Origin: CAWDMN01 sp963803155
GTDB lineage: Bacteria; Acidobacteriota; Terriglobia; Versatilivoradales; Versatilivoraceae
DNA: 19,797 nucleotides
Assembly: GCA_963803155.1 (NCBI GenBank)
Contig: CAWDMN010000055.1
Location: 1-19,797 of the forward strand
Direction of reading: 5' to 3'
Shown: piece after piece, positions 8,127 through 15,072 of the stretch
Numbering within the stretch: position 1 is the stretch's first letter
Layout of the letters: each line of letters opens with the position of its first letter
Notes under the pieces: model-generated
Database searches by the model: none
Told to the model about the DNA's origin: nothing
What the model saw: only the letters and a program-made list of their open reading frames with translations
Program-made: the position numbers and the translations under genes

Positions 8127-8711
8127 TTAATCTGTCAGGTGGATCTCCAAGGTTCCACTCCAGGGCTGAACGACAGCATTCGCAGGTCCAGCCTGGGTGA
8201 AAAGGACAGCCAGCCCTTTGGCATACTTGGCAATCGTCCCTTTTTTCTCTGCAAACCGGCCCGTCCCCCCTACGATCTTTCCAGTCCAAGTTTGTTCCCA
8301 AACTGCCGAGCCTGTGGACATATCGGTAATCTGTATATATCCAGAAACTCCTGGATCAAAGATAGCAAGTAATACTTCCCCATTAATTTCCACCCGGAAT
8401 GACGCTTGTCCTTCCAAGACTTGGAGGGTCGCTTTTCCATCACTCCCAAAACTCAGCGGAGAATAAAGGTACATCCCTTGCCCTGATACTCTCCCCAGAT
8501 TTCCCAGGCCTTCGTAATTGGCGAGAATCGGAAAAGGACCTGTAAGTGGATTAGCCAAAGGGATGGCAGATCCAGAGATTTTTAACTTAATGGTGTTGAG
8601 AGAAGTAAAATATTGCACAGATTGCCCTGTGTTGTTTCCAAAGTCTACTGCCAAGAGTGGGACTGCGATGAGGCTTAAAACAGCTACTAGTAAAAGAATT
8701 TGTTTTTTCAT
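8127..8711 (-). CDS. Small secreted beta-rich protein, function unknown
   Basis: The 194-residue product starts at the ATG preceded by AAGGAGA. An upstream in-frame start would add 14 residues but lacks such a site. Residues 1-22 are a clear signal peptide (MKKQILLLVAVLSLIAVPLLA), giving an exported mature chain of about 172 residues. The body alternates polar and hydrophobic residues as in an all-beta fold. GKIVGGTGRFAEKKGTI near residue 150 resembles the GGTGRF turn of dirigent/allene-oxide-cyclase-like barrels; this is motif-level resemblance only. No Cys pairs, catalytic motif or membrane anchor is seen. It is transcribed away from the winged-helix/TPR regulator and is lower in GC than the genes to its left. 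I do not recognise the family. Confidence 0.75.
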   Translation of the reverse strand: MKKQILLLVAVLSLIAVPLLAVDFGNNTGQSVQYFTSLNTIKLKISGSAIPLANPLTGPFPILANYEGLGNLGRVSGQGMYLYSPLSFGSDGKATLQVLEGQASFRVEINGEVLLAIFDPGVSGYIQITDMSTGSAVWEQTWTGKIVGGTGRFAEKKGTIAKYAKGLAVLFTQAGPANAVVQPWSGTLEIHLTD

Positions 8712-8836
8712 GTCATTTCTCCTTTTTAAATTTTGGTAAACTGAAATATTCAAATGCCGATTGATATTGTCAGAGAACCCTCTTCAAGCTTCGGGGTGGT
8801 GAACGTGAGAAATCAGAGCCATTCCAAAATTTTGGA

Positions 8837-9028
8837 TTATTGTTTTTCAATCTCATGGGAATGTTCATTTAGGTGATCAATTAAGTGGGTGATGTTTGAA
8901 TTTTTGAGCTCTCCCAAAGGTCTAAGTAGCTGGCCGCACAACGGACAACGGGATGAGGATAATTCTGCTTTCCCCTGTTTTTTGCTGCGCCGATAATGGA
9001 TAATAGAAATGAACCGAATCTTTTTCAT
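8837..9028 (-). CDS. Small putative CCHH zinc-finger peptide
   Basis: A 63-residue ORF, basic in its first third and ending in an acidic/His-rich helix. Cys28-x2-Cys31 and His48-x3-His52 form a plausible zinc site, although the 16-residue gap is longer than in classical C2H2 fingers. I chose ATG 9028 over the upstream in-frame TTG. No Shine-Dalgarno is evident. It lies upstream of and co-directional with the secreted protein, and divergent from the large regulator. It could be a real small DNA-binding or accessory protein, or a chance frame; the paired Cys/His spacing argues mildly for reality. Confidence 0.42.
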   Translation of the reverse strand: MKKIRFISIIHYRRSKKQGKAELSSSRCPLCGQLLRPLGELKNSNITHLIDHLNEHSHEIEKQ

Positions 9029-9282
9029 TGGCAAATCATTGCGTTCGTCAGCATAATTGACGGAAATTTTTCAAAGCGCAGCGGAGAATAGCAAATCCAT
9101 TTTTGAATGTCCTGCAAAGGAGCTGTAATTTTTCTTCATTTTTGCTGCAGGTGGCTGTTGCTATGAAATCAGAGGATTGTGCCGCGCTATTCTCTAAGTG
9201 GGGATGGGAGTTGCTATGCACGTAGTGGCGTGACAAGTAATCTTCGCTTGATGAGAGCAGTGTCCACGGGTTAAGGCTGTTT

Positions 9283-11775
9283 ATGGAAATACAACACCAG
9301 AAAAAATGTTACCGTTTTAACGGATTTATTCTGGATGCAGGGGAACGCCATCTTGGGGAAAGTGAACACACCATTTATCTTCGCCCCAAAACCCTCGATA
9401 TGCTGATCTTCCTGGTGGAGCATTCTGGCCGTCTGGTGACAAAAAACGATTTGCTGGATGCCCTTTGGCAGGATGTCGAGGTCACGGAAAATGCATTGGC
9501 ACATTGTATTACCGAATTGCGGGATGTCTTCAAGGATGACAAGAAGAATCCCCGATTTATCGAGACGGTCCAACGGGCGGGTTATCGATTTATTGCACCA
9601 GTCGAAACGATCGAAGAGGCTGAAAATGACGAGGACTATGAAGAGGAGCTTTCAGCGGTCAGCGTTGCTGTCATAGAGGAAGAGACTGAATCTGAAAATG
9701 CAAGCTTTGCAAGAACTCCGCCTCAACTGATTTCATCTGCAATCGGTGCTTTGAAAGCAGGAAGTCCTCAGCCTGCTTCATTCCTCCAGCGATATCGCCG
9801 ATGCCTTTGGGGAATAGTGGCTGTAATTGCAGTACTGATCCTTTTTTTATTCACCTACTGGAGTTTACATCGTAAAACCACTTTGGCTTTCTACGAGCGT
9901 GATTGGATTTTGATTGCCGATTTTGCTAATTTTACCGGCCAGCCAGTATTCGATGCCGCCTTACGCACGGCCTTAGAGCGAGAACTTAGCCATTCTAGCT
10001 TCTTGAATGTGGTTCCTCCCGGCCGCGTTATTGATACGCTCAGGCTAATGAAAAGCAACCTGGATAAGCGGATCACCGAAACGGTAGGCCGTGATATTTG
10101 TCTGCGGGATGGAAATATCCGGGTTCTGCTCTGTGGCAATATTCATCAAGTTGGCGAAACCTTTAATATCGCTCTTCAATTGATCGATCCTCCTACAGGT
10201 GTCCATATTGCTGTCCTTGAAGAGCAAGCCCCTGTCAGGCAGCAAGTATTGACGGCCATTGGCCGCCTGGCTCGAACCTTGCGCCAACAGTTGGGCGAAC
10301 CTTCCATGCTCCTTCCTAAAACCTCTCTCCCCTTGGAACGAGTGACCACATCCTCCCTGGAAGCCTTAACCCTGTTTTCCAAGGGTCTCACTCTGATGGA
10401 TCAATTTTCCTGGGGAGAGGCGGGGACATATTTTGACCAAGCCCTTGTCGCGGATCCCGAGTTCGCCTCAGCCTATTGCTTGCGAGGAATGTCCAACTTC
10501 ATGGTCGGAAAAGACAGCTCAGCAGATCTTCAACAGGCGCTGAGGCTATCAAAATCCGCTTCACTTCGAGAACGGCTCTTCATCCAGAGTACTGATGCGT
10601 TGGTCAACCAGAGGGATATCTTAAAAGCAATTAACTTTTGTGAATCACTATTACAGCAATTTCCAGATGACTATTGGGCCCATGAGTATTTGAGCTGGTT
10701 TTATTTCTTTGCGGGGAACTTCCCGCGCTGGCAAGAGCATCAGGCAGCTTGTCAGCGTATTCGACCCAATTCTCCTCAACCTATCTTTCATGCCGGCTGG
10801 GTCAGCTTGGTATACGAGGGGGACGCTGAAAACGCCGACACCCGATTTACGCGTGTGCTGGAACTAAAGCCCGATTTCAATTCATTTTACGTTCAAGGAT
10901 CGAAGGGTTACCTTCATTGGATGCGGGGAGAAATGGGGCAGGCAACGGCGGAATTTGCCACCTTCCGCACTGCCAAATTGGGGAGGCTCCCGCTTTATTT
11001 GCAAATCGGCGCCCACAGCTCTCTGGCGAGGTTTTATCTATTTGCTGGCAGGCCGGATGATGCTCAAATGATGTGGGAAACTAATCGCGACATGACATTT
11101 CCCATCACAAGTGCCGAGCTGGCAAAGAACTTCCCTTTCGACCGGGCACTTTTTTGCGAGCAGATGGGTAATTTGTCGAAATTCGAAGAATTAATGAACC
11201 AGGATATTCAAAGCAAAATCGGGATCCAGCTTGTGGAAGCACTCGGATATTGGGCTATTGTCAAAGCACGGGCAGGCCAGGAATCGGCTGCCCGTGCATT
11301 GCAGCGGGAAATCAAGAAGGAGAGCCGAATGCCACTAGTTGACTTATGGCATCCTCCTCTAAGAGACCAACTGGAACTGGCAAAAATAGCATTCGGCCTG
11401 CAAATAGATGGCGAAATATTGCTCAAAAATAATAAGACCAATGAAGCCCTACTCCGATTTCAAGACGTCATAAAAATGGTCCCGGACCGAAATGCTTTAT
11501 TCAACACAATGCTTACTCCAATGATCTACCTGCTGGCCCAGCACTCCGCAGCTAATGCCTATACACATCGCGGCGATTGGGATGGTGCCGCTCGCGCCTA
11601 CAAAGCCATCCTGCGACAAAAATCACTATGCATCGGTACTGCTGGCGCTTCCGCCATTTGGATCGATGCACTCAAGTCAATCAGCCCTGTCTTGGAAAAA
11701 GCCGGCCGCCCGGCTGAGGCCGCCAGGTACCACGAAGAATACCAGCGCTTGCGTCCGCTTCCATTACTTGAGTAG
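9283..11775 (+). CDS. ToxR/CadC-like winged-helix regulator with membrane anchor and TPR domain
   Basis: The 830-residue product has an OmpR/PhoB-type winged helix at about 5-105 (LRPKTLDMLIFLVEHSGRLV, then the recognition-helix region VTENALAHCITELRDVF and the wing IETVQRAGYRF). An acidic linker at about 108-140 follows, then one transmembrane helix at about 173-193. The periplasmic part begins DWILIADFANFTGQPVFD, a segment typical of TPR-bearing regulators and Ser/Thr kinases of Acidobacteriota, and continues into TPR-like helical repeats from about 360 to the end. The layout predicts a cytoplasmic DNA-binding head controlled by an extracytoplasmic sensor. There is no receiver domain, so it is not a two-component regulator. 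The target is unknown, though the divergent genes at 8127-9028 are natural candidates. The Shine-Dalgarno is weak (AAGG) and the gene is clearly less GC-rich than the left-hand genes. Confidence 0.88.
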   Translation: MEIQHQKKCYRFNGFILDAGERHLGESEHTIYLRPKTLDMLIFLVEHSGRLVTKNDLLDALWQDVEVTENALAHCITELRDVFKDDKKNPRFIETVQRAGYRFIAPVETIEEAENDEDYEEELSAVSVAVIEEETESENASFARTPPQLISSAIGALKAGSPQPASFLQRYRRCLWGIVAVIAVLILFLFTYWSLHRKTTLAFYERDWILIADFANFTGQPVFDAALRTALERELSHSSFLNVVPPGRVIDTLRLMKSNLDKRITETVGRDICLRDGNIRVLLCGNIHQVGETFNIALQLIDPPTGVHIAVLEEQAPVRQQVLTAIGRLARTLRQQLGEPSMLLPKTSLPLERVTTSSLEALTLFSKGLTLMDQFSWGEAGTYFDQALVADPEFASAYCLRGMSNFMVGKDSSADLQQALRLSKSASLRERLFIQSTDALVNQRDILKAINFCESLLQQFPDDYWAHEYLSWFYFFAGNFPRWQEHQAACQRIRPNSPQPIFHAGWVSLVYEGDAENADTRFTRVLELKPDFNSFYVQGSKGYLHWMRGEMGQATAEFATFRTAKLGRLPLYLQIGAHSSLARFYLFAGRPDDAQMMWETNRDMTFPITSAELAKNFPFDRALFCEQMGNLSKFEELMNQDIQSKIGIQLVEALGYWAIVKARAGQESAARALQREIKKESRMPLVDLWHPPLRDQLELAKIAFGLQIDGEILLKNNKTNEALLRFQDVIKMVPDRNALFNTMLTPMIYLLAQHSAANAYTHRGDWDGAARAYKAILRQKSLCIGTAGASAIWIDALKSISPVLEKAGRPAEAARYHEEYQRLRPLPLLE

Positions 11776-11882
11776 CCACAGATACGCGGAGGCACAGAGG
11801 GTAGGCGTTGAGTCCCAATACGACCATTCTCAAAAACTCAAATTTGGCAACCCACCGCTATTTCCCCAACCTTGAACTGTGA

Positions 11883-12740
11883 GCAGGCATAGCCGCTTAC
11901 ACCAGAGGCCACGTCCTCTCCTCCAAGTGCAGCGGCAAGCCCGGACCCAAGGGAGGGACCCAGCCAGGAACTTCTGGAAGCCGTCCTCCAAATGAAGCGG
12001 CTCAATCCCACTTGGGGCTGCCCACGAATCGCTCAGCCGATTGCCTTGGCCTTCGACGTCCCAATCGATACAGACGTGGTTCGAAGGATTCTCGCCCATC
12101 ACTACCAGCCAGACCCGGATGCCGATGGTCCATCCTGGCTAACTGTCCTGGGCCATCTGAAGGACAGCCTCTGGAGTCTGGATCTGTTCCGGTGCGAATC
12201 GGCCACCTTGCGGACCCATGGGGTCTTGGTCTTCATGGATCAATTCACGCGCCGCATCATTGGGTTTGTTGTTCAGGCCGGAACCGTCGATGGGGTCGCT
12301 CTTTGCCGGATGTTCAACCGCGCCATTCGTGGGCAACACATCCTGCCCAAACGTCTCAGCTCCGACCATGATCCCCTGTTCCGATTCGCGCAGTGGCAAG
12401 CCAATCTGCGGATCCTGGAGGTGACCGAGATCAAAACCGTCCCCGATGTTCCTCTCTCCCATCCTTTTGTCGAACGGCTGATCGGGACTTTTGTTGAGGA
12501 CAACAAAACGGGACGATTCGCCGCGAATACCTCGATCACACGCTGTTTTGGACGACTGCGGATCTCGAAAACAAGCTGCTTAATTTCAGAACCTACTTCA
12601 ACCGGCATCGTTCGCATACGGCACGGGAAGGGCGAACGCCTGACCAAGATGTGCTGATGCCCTCTCCAGTCGCCAATCTCCATTCCTATGGATGGCAATC
12701 CCACTGTCGAGGTCTCTATCACACACCGATCGTTGCCTGA
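11883..12740 (+). pseudogene. Decayed DDE (rve-type) transposase
   Basis: The gene reads in pieces. GKPGPKG near 11930 is followed by a 4-bp duplication (GGGAGGGA, 11951-11958) that shifts frame. The main frame then runs from ELLEAVLQMKRLNP through the catalytic core. The DDE triad is intact: D in SLDLF (12181), D in SSDHDPLF (12364) and E in HPFVERLIGT (12472), with 35 residues between the second D and E. After GT a 26-bp insertion shifts frame again. The tail then reads REYLDHTLFW, NRHRSHTAREGRTPDQ and WQSHCRGLYHTPIVA before TGA at 12738. The core and ending fit the IS481-like/integrase-core transposases common in soil bacteria. The first 80-100 residues expected of the family are missing before an in-frame TGA at 11880. 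Two indels plus the 5' loss make it inactive. Confidence 0.85.
12489..12514. other. 26-bp palindromic insertion with 6-bp duplication inside the transposase
   Basis: The inserted block is the perfect palindromic hairpin TTTTGTTGAGGACAACAAAA (8-bp arms, AGGA centre; 12489-12508) followed by CGGGAC (12509-12514), a duplicate of CGGGAC at 12483-12488. Removing the 26 bases restores the codons for IGTIRREYLD exactly. The form is that of a target-site duplication around joined terminal repeats, as left by imperfect transposon excision or fold-back repair. Confidence 0.8.
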
Positions 12741-12783
12741 TTCTCCAAAGAGTCGTGTTCCCTGGGGTATCCGGGGAACAGCG

Positions 12784-12947
12784 TCAAAGGGCACTTTCCA
12801 TGAAACCAGTGGCTGTTGCGCTTATAAGCGCAACATCGATGTCTGATCTCATCCTTTCACTGCCATCCACTACTCTCCGCTCGTGTAATTGACCACATTT
12901 GGACAGCGCGGTGGTCGGCAGGATCGGTCAAAATATCAATTCGCCAT
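12784..12947 (+). repeat. IS-tail repeat, copy B
   Basis: This region lies just downstream of the transposase stop and aligns with 3528-3691. It probably forms the 3' untranslated end of the insertion sequence or a repeat it carries. Its last 18 bases recur inverted at 7740-7757, suggesting that the element terminus lies near 12947. Confidence 0.65.
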
Positions 12948-12974
12948 CTACGGGCAAAGAAGCTGGAAAATCGC

Positions 12975-13070
12975 ATGTTGGCGGAGCGGGAAAAACCAAT
13001 TGTTAGCAAATTGTTAGCAAAAGCAGCTTTGGAGGACGCAGACGAGGAAAAGCCCAAATTCGTAAACTGA
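12975..13070 (+). pseudogene. Possible C-terminal coding remnant
   Basis: A 31-codon frame encodes a charged, alanine/lysine-rich peptide ending KPKFVN. It stays open upstream through the end of the tail repeat, as expected for the 3' end of a gene cut by the insertion. It includes an 11-bp tandem duplication AATTGTTAGCA (12998-13019), which suggests further decay. No family is recognised and no ribosome site precedes it; it may be chance. Confidence 0.25.
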
Positions 13071-13123
13071 GCGGTAAGTTTTTATGATTGAATTGGTTCT
13101 GATGAGTCTGAGGAAGAGATGAT

Positions 13124-13201
13124 TGGTTGCGGGGGCGGGATTTGAACCCGCGATCCGTCAGCTGACGGACCTGTCCGGCTTTAGACGGATTATGAGCCCA
13201 A
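13124..13201 (-). pseudogene. Partial tRNA-fMet copy (3' half) with palindromic insert
   Basis: Bases 13124-13153 are identical to 13461-13490 of the intact tRNA: T arm, 3' acceptor strand and CCA. Bases 13190-13201 are identical to 13499-13510: anticodon loop plus half of its 5' stem. The 8 nt separating these blocks in the tRNA are replaced by 36 nt (13154-13189). The 5' acceptor strand and D arm are absent, so it cannot fold as a tRNA. The 36 nt consist of the perfect palindrome TCCGTCAGCTGACGGA, the spacer CCTG and a second, imperfect unit with the same TCCG and CGGA ends. The GIY-YIG reading frame terminates inside this copy. Confidence 0.85.
13154..13189. repeat. Two tandem 16-bp palindromic units
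   Basis: TCCGTCAGCTGACGGA (13154-13169) is a perfect palindrome. After CCTG, TCCGGCTTTAGACGGA (13174-13189) is an imperfect one with the same outer four bases on each side. Transcribed on the minus strand, both would fold as short hairpins directly after the GIY-YIG stop codon. Confidence 0.7.
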
Positions 13202-13441
13202 CTGATTTGTGAGTAGGTTTTTAAGAAACCTGCGGCCTTTGCTCGTCTTGAGTTCCGCTTCTCGAAAAATCGCGGCCTTGCGGGTTGAGAATTCTTCCTG
13301 ATAAACCAGCCTCCAGGCTTTGCAGCGCTTGGTGTATTTGGATTTACCTTCGTTGTGTTGCTGGAGACGGTTTTCTAGATTCTCAGTTTGTCCAATATAA
13401 TGCAAACCTGCTTCACTCTGGATTACATAAACATAAAACAT
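13190..13441 (-). CDS. GIY-YIG nuclease-fold protein, tRNA-linked
   Basis: The 83-residue product is a single GIY-YIG domain: YVYVIQS at 3-9, YIGQT at 15-19, the conserved Arg25 in ENRLQQHN, and a Glu in REAELK near 61-63. It matches the usual 80-90-residue UvrC-like/URI-type standalone proteins. These cleave DNA in characterised relatives (homing nucleases, UvrC), but most standalone members have no proven role. The ATG is 19 nt beyond the CCA end of the tRNA and has no Shine-Dalgarno, so the gene is probably co-transcribed from the tRNA promoter and freed by tRNA 3' processing. Its last codons CAG TTG GGC TCA TAA use the anticodon-stem and loop bases of the downstream partial tRNA copy, including the stop. 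Confidence 0.9.
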   Translation of the reverse strand: MFYVYVIQSEAGLHYIGQTENLENRLQQHNEGKSKYTKRCKAWRLVYQEEFSTRKAAIFREAELKTSKGRRFLKNLLTNQLGS

Positions 13442-13460
13442 TTTGCTGGAAGAAAAAGGA

Positions 13461-13537
<77 letters not shown>

Positions 13538-13548
13538 TCACTCCAGGG

Positions 13549-13577
13549 AGTATAGGGGGATCCCGTATGGTTGTCAA
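13549..13577 (-). promoter_or_regulatory. Sigma70-type promoter of tRNA-fMet
   Basis: On the minus strand a perfect -35 TTGACA (13572-13577) and a -10 TATACT (13549-13554) are separated by exactly 17 bp. Transcription would begin near 13542, about 5 nt ahead of the mature tRNA 5' end. This near-consensus arrangement fits a stable-RNA promoter. Confidence 0.88.
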
Positions 13578-13632
13578 GAGGAAACCAATGACATTTTCGA
13601 TGAGCCGACAGGCCAGTCACATCTATGGAAAA

Positions 13633-13661
13633 GAAGCGTGGAGCCGCTGGCTTCATGCTTC
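13633..13661. terminator. Bidirectional intrinsic terminator-like hairpin
   Basis: A 13-bp stem (two G-T wobbles) with a 3-nt loop starts GAAGCGTGGAGCC on the plus strand. On the minus strand it is followed by TTTT, on the plus strand by TTTAT. It lies 56 nt upstream of the tRNA -35 box and would insulate the tRNA promoter from minus-strand transcription coming from 13.7-14.2 kb. Confidence 0.65.
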
Positions 13662-14204
13662 TTTATAGACTCTTGGATTTTTATATTTTGCGTGATTGGT
13701 GGCAGCAATATCCCAATTGAGCAGATGATCCAGAACTGTTTGGACAAAGTCGGGAGGACGATTCCGATAATCCAAATAGTACCCATGTCCCAAGACGAGG
13801 ACTCCTTTTTTTTGTGAAATTTGTACGCGTAAATAAAACAGCTGCGCAAAAACAGATTTTCATTTTGAGCAAAATTTTTGGCTAATTGAATAATTCCACT
13901 CTCCATGAAATGAATTGGCGACGAAATGAATTTGAGTCATTTCCTTTTGGAGACTCTGATTCTCTTCGGATAGCTACCCCGGTCCAGATCGGCCTGCATA
14001 AAAGTCCGTTGGGGCGGGGGTGGAGGCAATCAGATTCACAATGACCTCCGGGCTTGGCAAAGAACGGCCTCACCCGTTTTGGGTGATGTGACAAAACATC
14101 GGCTAAGAAATCAAAATGCACCTTCTCTTTACACCAAGGCTCTAGGCCCGGTTTCTCTTCCACGGCTTTCCTCGCTGCCCACAGAAAGAAGAATGTCGCG
14201 TCGG
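13662..14204. other. Intergenic region without a supported gene
   Basis: Minus-strand frames at 13574-13906 and 13882-14163 are open but lack ribosome sites, overlap each other in different frames, and the first runs through the terminator hairpin. The second encodes a GGHCESDC and HPRPNGLLCRP peptide whose GC-rich core (about 13975-14075) could instead be a structured or repeated non-coding segment. I see no RNA family I can name. Confidence 0.4.
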
Positions 14205-14221
14205 TTAACTTGTTTAGTTAA
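14205..14221. promoter_or_regulatory. Operator-like palindrome, TTAACT half-sites (distal)
   Basis: TTAACT, a 5-nt spacer and AGTTAA form an inverted repeat. The same half-sites recur at 14344-14361, upstream of the same gene. This suggests a paired binding site for a dimeric regulator; no regulator gene is adjacent. Confidence 0.4.
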
Positions 14222-14301
14222 TTATTACTATTGATCGATCCAAGCAATTGCGGCGACTCTAGGGAAGAGTCAGGAAATCCCAGGGCGCGCCATTAATTAC
14301 A

Positions 14302-14330
14302 TTGACAATCAAGGCCATTAATATTATTCT
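14302..14330 (+). promoter_or_regulatory. Probable sigma70 promoter of the 100-aa hypothetical gene
   Basis: TTGACA (14302-14307) and TATTCT (14325-14330) are spaced by 17 bp in AT-rich DNA. This predicts a start near 14337 and a leader of about 95 nt. The palindrome at 14344-14361 would lie in the earliest transcribed bases, a good position for repression. Confidence 0.55.
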
Positions 14331-14343
14331 CGACATGTCATTA

Positions 14344-14361
14344 TTAACTAATATTAGTTAA
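14344..14361. promoter_or_regulatory. Perfect 18-bp operator-like palindrome (proximal)
   Basis: TTAACTAATATTAGTTAA is a perfect palindrome just downstream of the predicted -10 box. Its half-sites match those at 14205-14221, 139 bp upstream. Confidence 0.5.
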
Positions 14362-14431
14362 CAATAAAAACCATGATTTGGGTCGGACTCTATTTGAGAA
14401 TGTTGAGTGAGAGGAAAGAGGAAACAACAGA

Positions 14432-14734
14432 ATGATCGTCCAATATACAGGGTATCAGCCAGAAACGAACCACCGAACTTATACTTTTCAGGTCAGGGAA
14501 GATGCGGCCAATATCCGAACTTTTATTCTAAGTGTAAAAACCCAGGCTTTATCGGACTGCAAATTCAAAGATCAGGACATCCCTGACTTATGCTATGCCA
14601 AAATGAAGCGGGACCTCGAGTCTGAAACGGAAGCACAACCGTTGCCATTGCTGGTGACTATTTCCGATTTAGAATTGCAAAAATATAAGGATGAGCATTA
14701 TCCCGCCAAGAAGAAACTCTTCAAGCCTTGGTAG
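14432..14734 (+). CDS. Conserved-looking hypothetical protein, 100 aa
   Basis: The ATG is preceded by AGAGGAAA-type purine-rich Shine-Dalgarno sequence at fitting distance, and a promoter lies about 100 nt upstream. The product is soluble, with no signal or membrane segment. Alternating strands in the first 40 residues (YTFQVRED, RTFILSVKT), an acidic helix near 55-68 (YAKMKRDLESETEA) and a final LPLLVTISDLELQKYKDEHYP segment with a basic tail suggest a compact alpha/beta protein. I do not recognise the family. It precedes the glucan synthase gene in the same direction but 338 nt away. Confidence 0.72.
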   Translation: MIVQYTGYQPETNHRTYTFQVREDAANIRTFILSVKTQALSDCKFKDQDIPDLCYAKMKRDLESETEAQPLPLLVTISDLELQKYKDEHYPAKKKLFKPW

Positions 14735-15072
14735 CTGCCTGCGTGGTTTTTTCACCGCTCCCAATTTTTCACCGGTCAATCGAAACCCTGAATTCAATTC
14801 ACATCGCAAGCAAGCAATTAACCGATGGGAGATGCCCATGCCAGTTATTTGGTCTCGAGAGATACCGGGCCGGAACTGCGGGATCCCATCTTTTTTTCGA
14901 ATGGGGACGCTAGCCTATTTTTCAGAATCTCTCGGGCCGCCGATTGTCCCGCAAACAAATCCCTCGCGGATAGTTCAAACCGCGGGCTTGATGAAGGGCA
15001 GGGAGCTGAAAAGGTTGTGTCTTTGATCCACATTCAAGTTGCATGGCGGCATGGCGTGAAGGAGTACAAAAG
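14735..15072. other. Intergenic region before the glucan synthase gene
   Basis: About 340 bases. Overlapping short frames (14691-15026, 14825-15076) run into the next start and lack ribosome sites. No intrinsic terminator or strong promoter is clear. The only firm signal is AAGGAG at about 15059-15064, 8 nt before the next ATG. Confidence 0.5.

Noticed and set aside
9048..9236. 62-codon minus-strand frame upstream of the regulator
   Set aside because: It occupies the expected promoter region, with no ribosome site or conserved feature.
13124..13201. Second functional tRNA gene
   Set aside because: The 5' acceptor strand and D arm are absent and a 36-nt insert breaks the anticodon arm, so it is a partial copy only.
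13574..13906. 110-codon minus-strand frame with a hydrophobic segment
   Set aside because: It runs through the terminator hairpin and ends in the tRNA promoter -35 box, and it has no ribosome site.
13882..14163. 93-codon minus-strand frame with GGHCESDC and HPRPNGLLCRP
   Set aside because: No start signal, and it overlaps another frame. It could be translated non-coding or repeated DNA, so it was not called as a gene.
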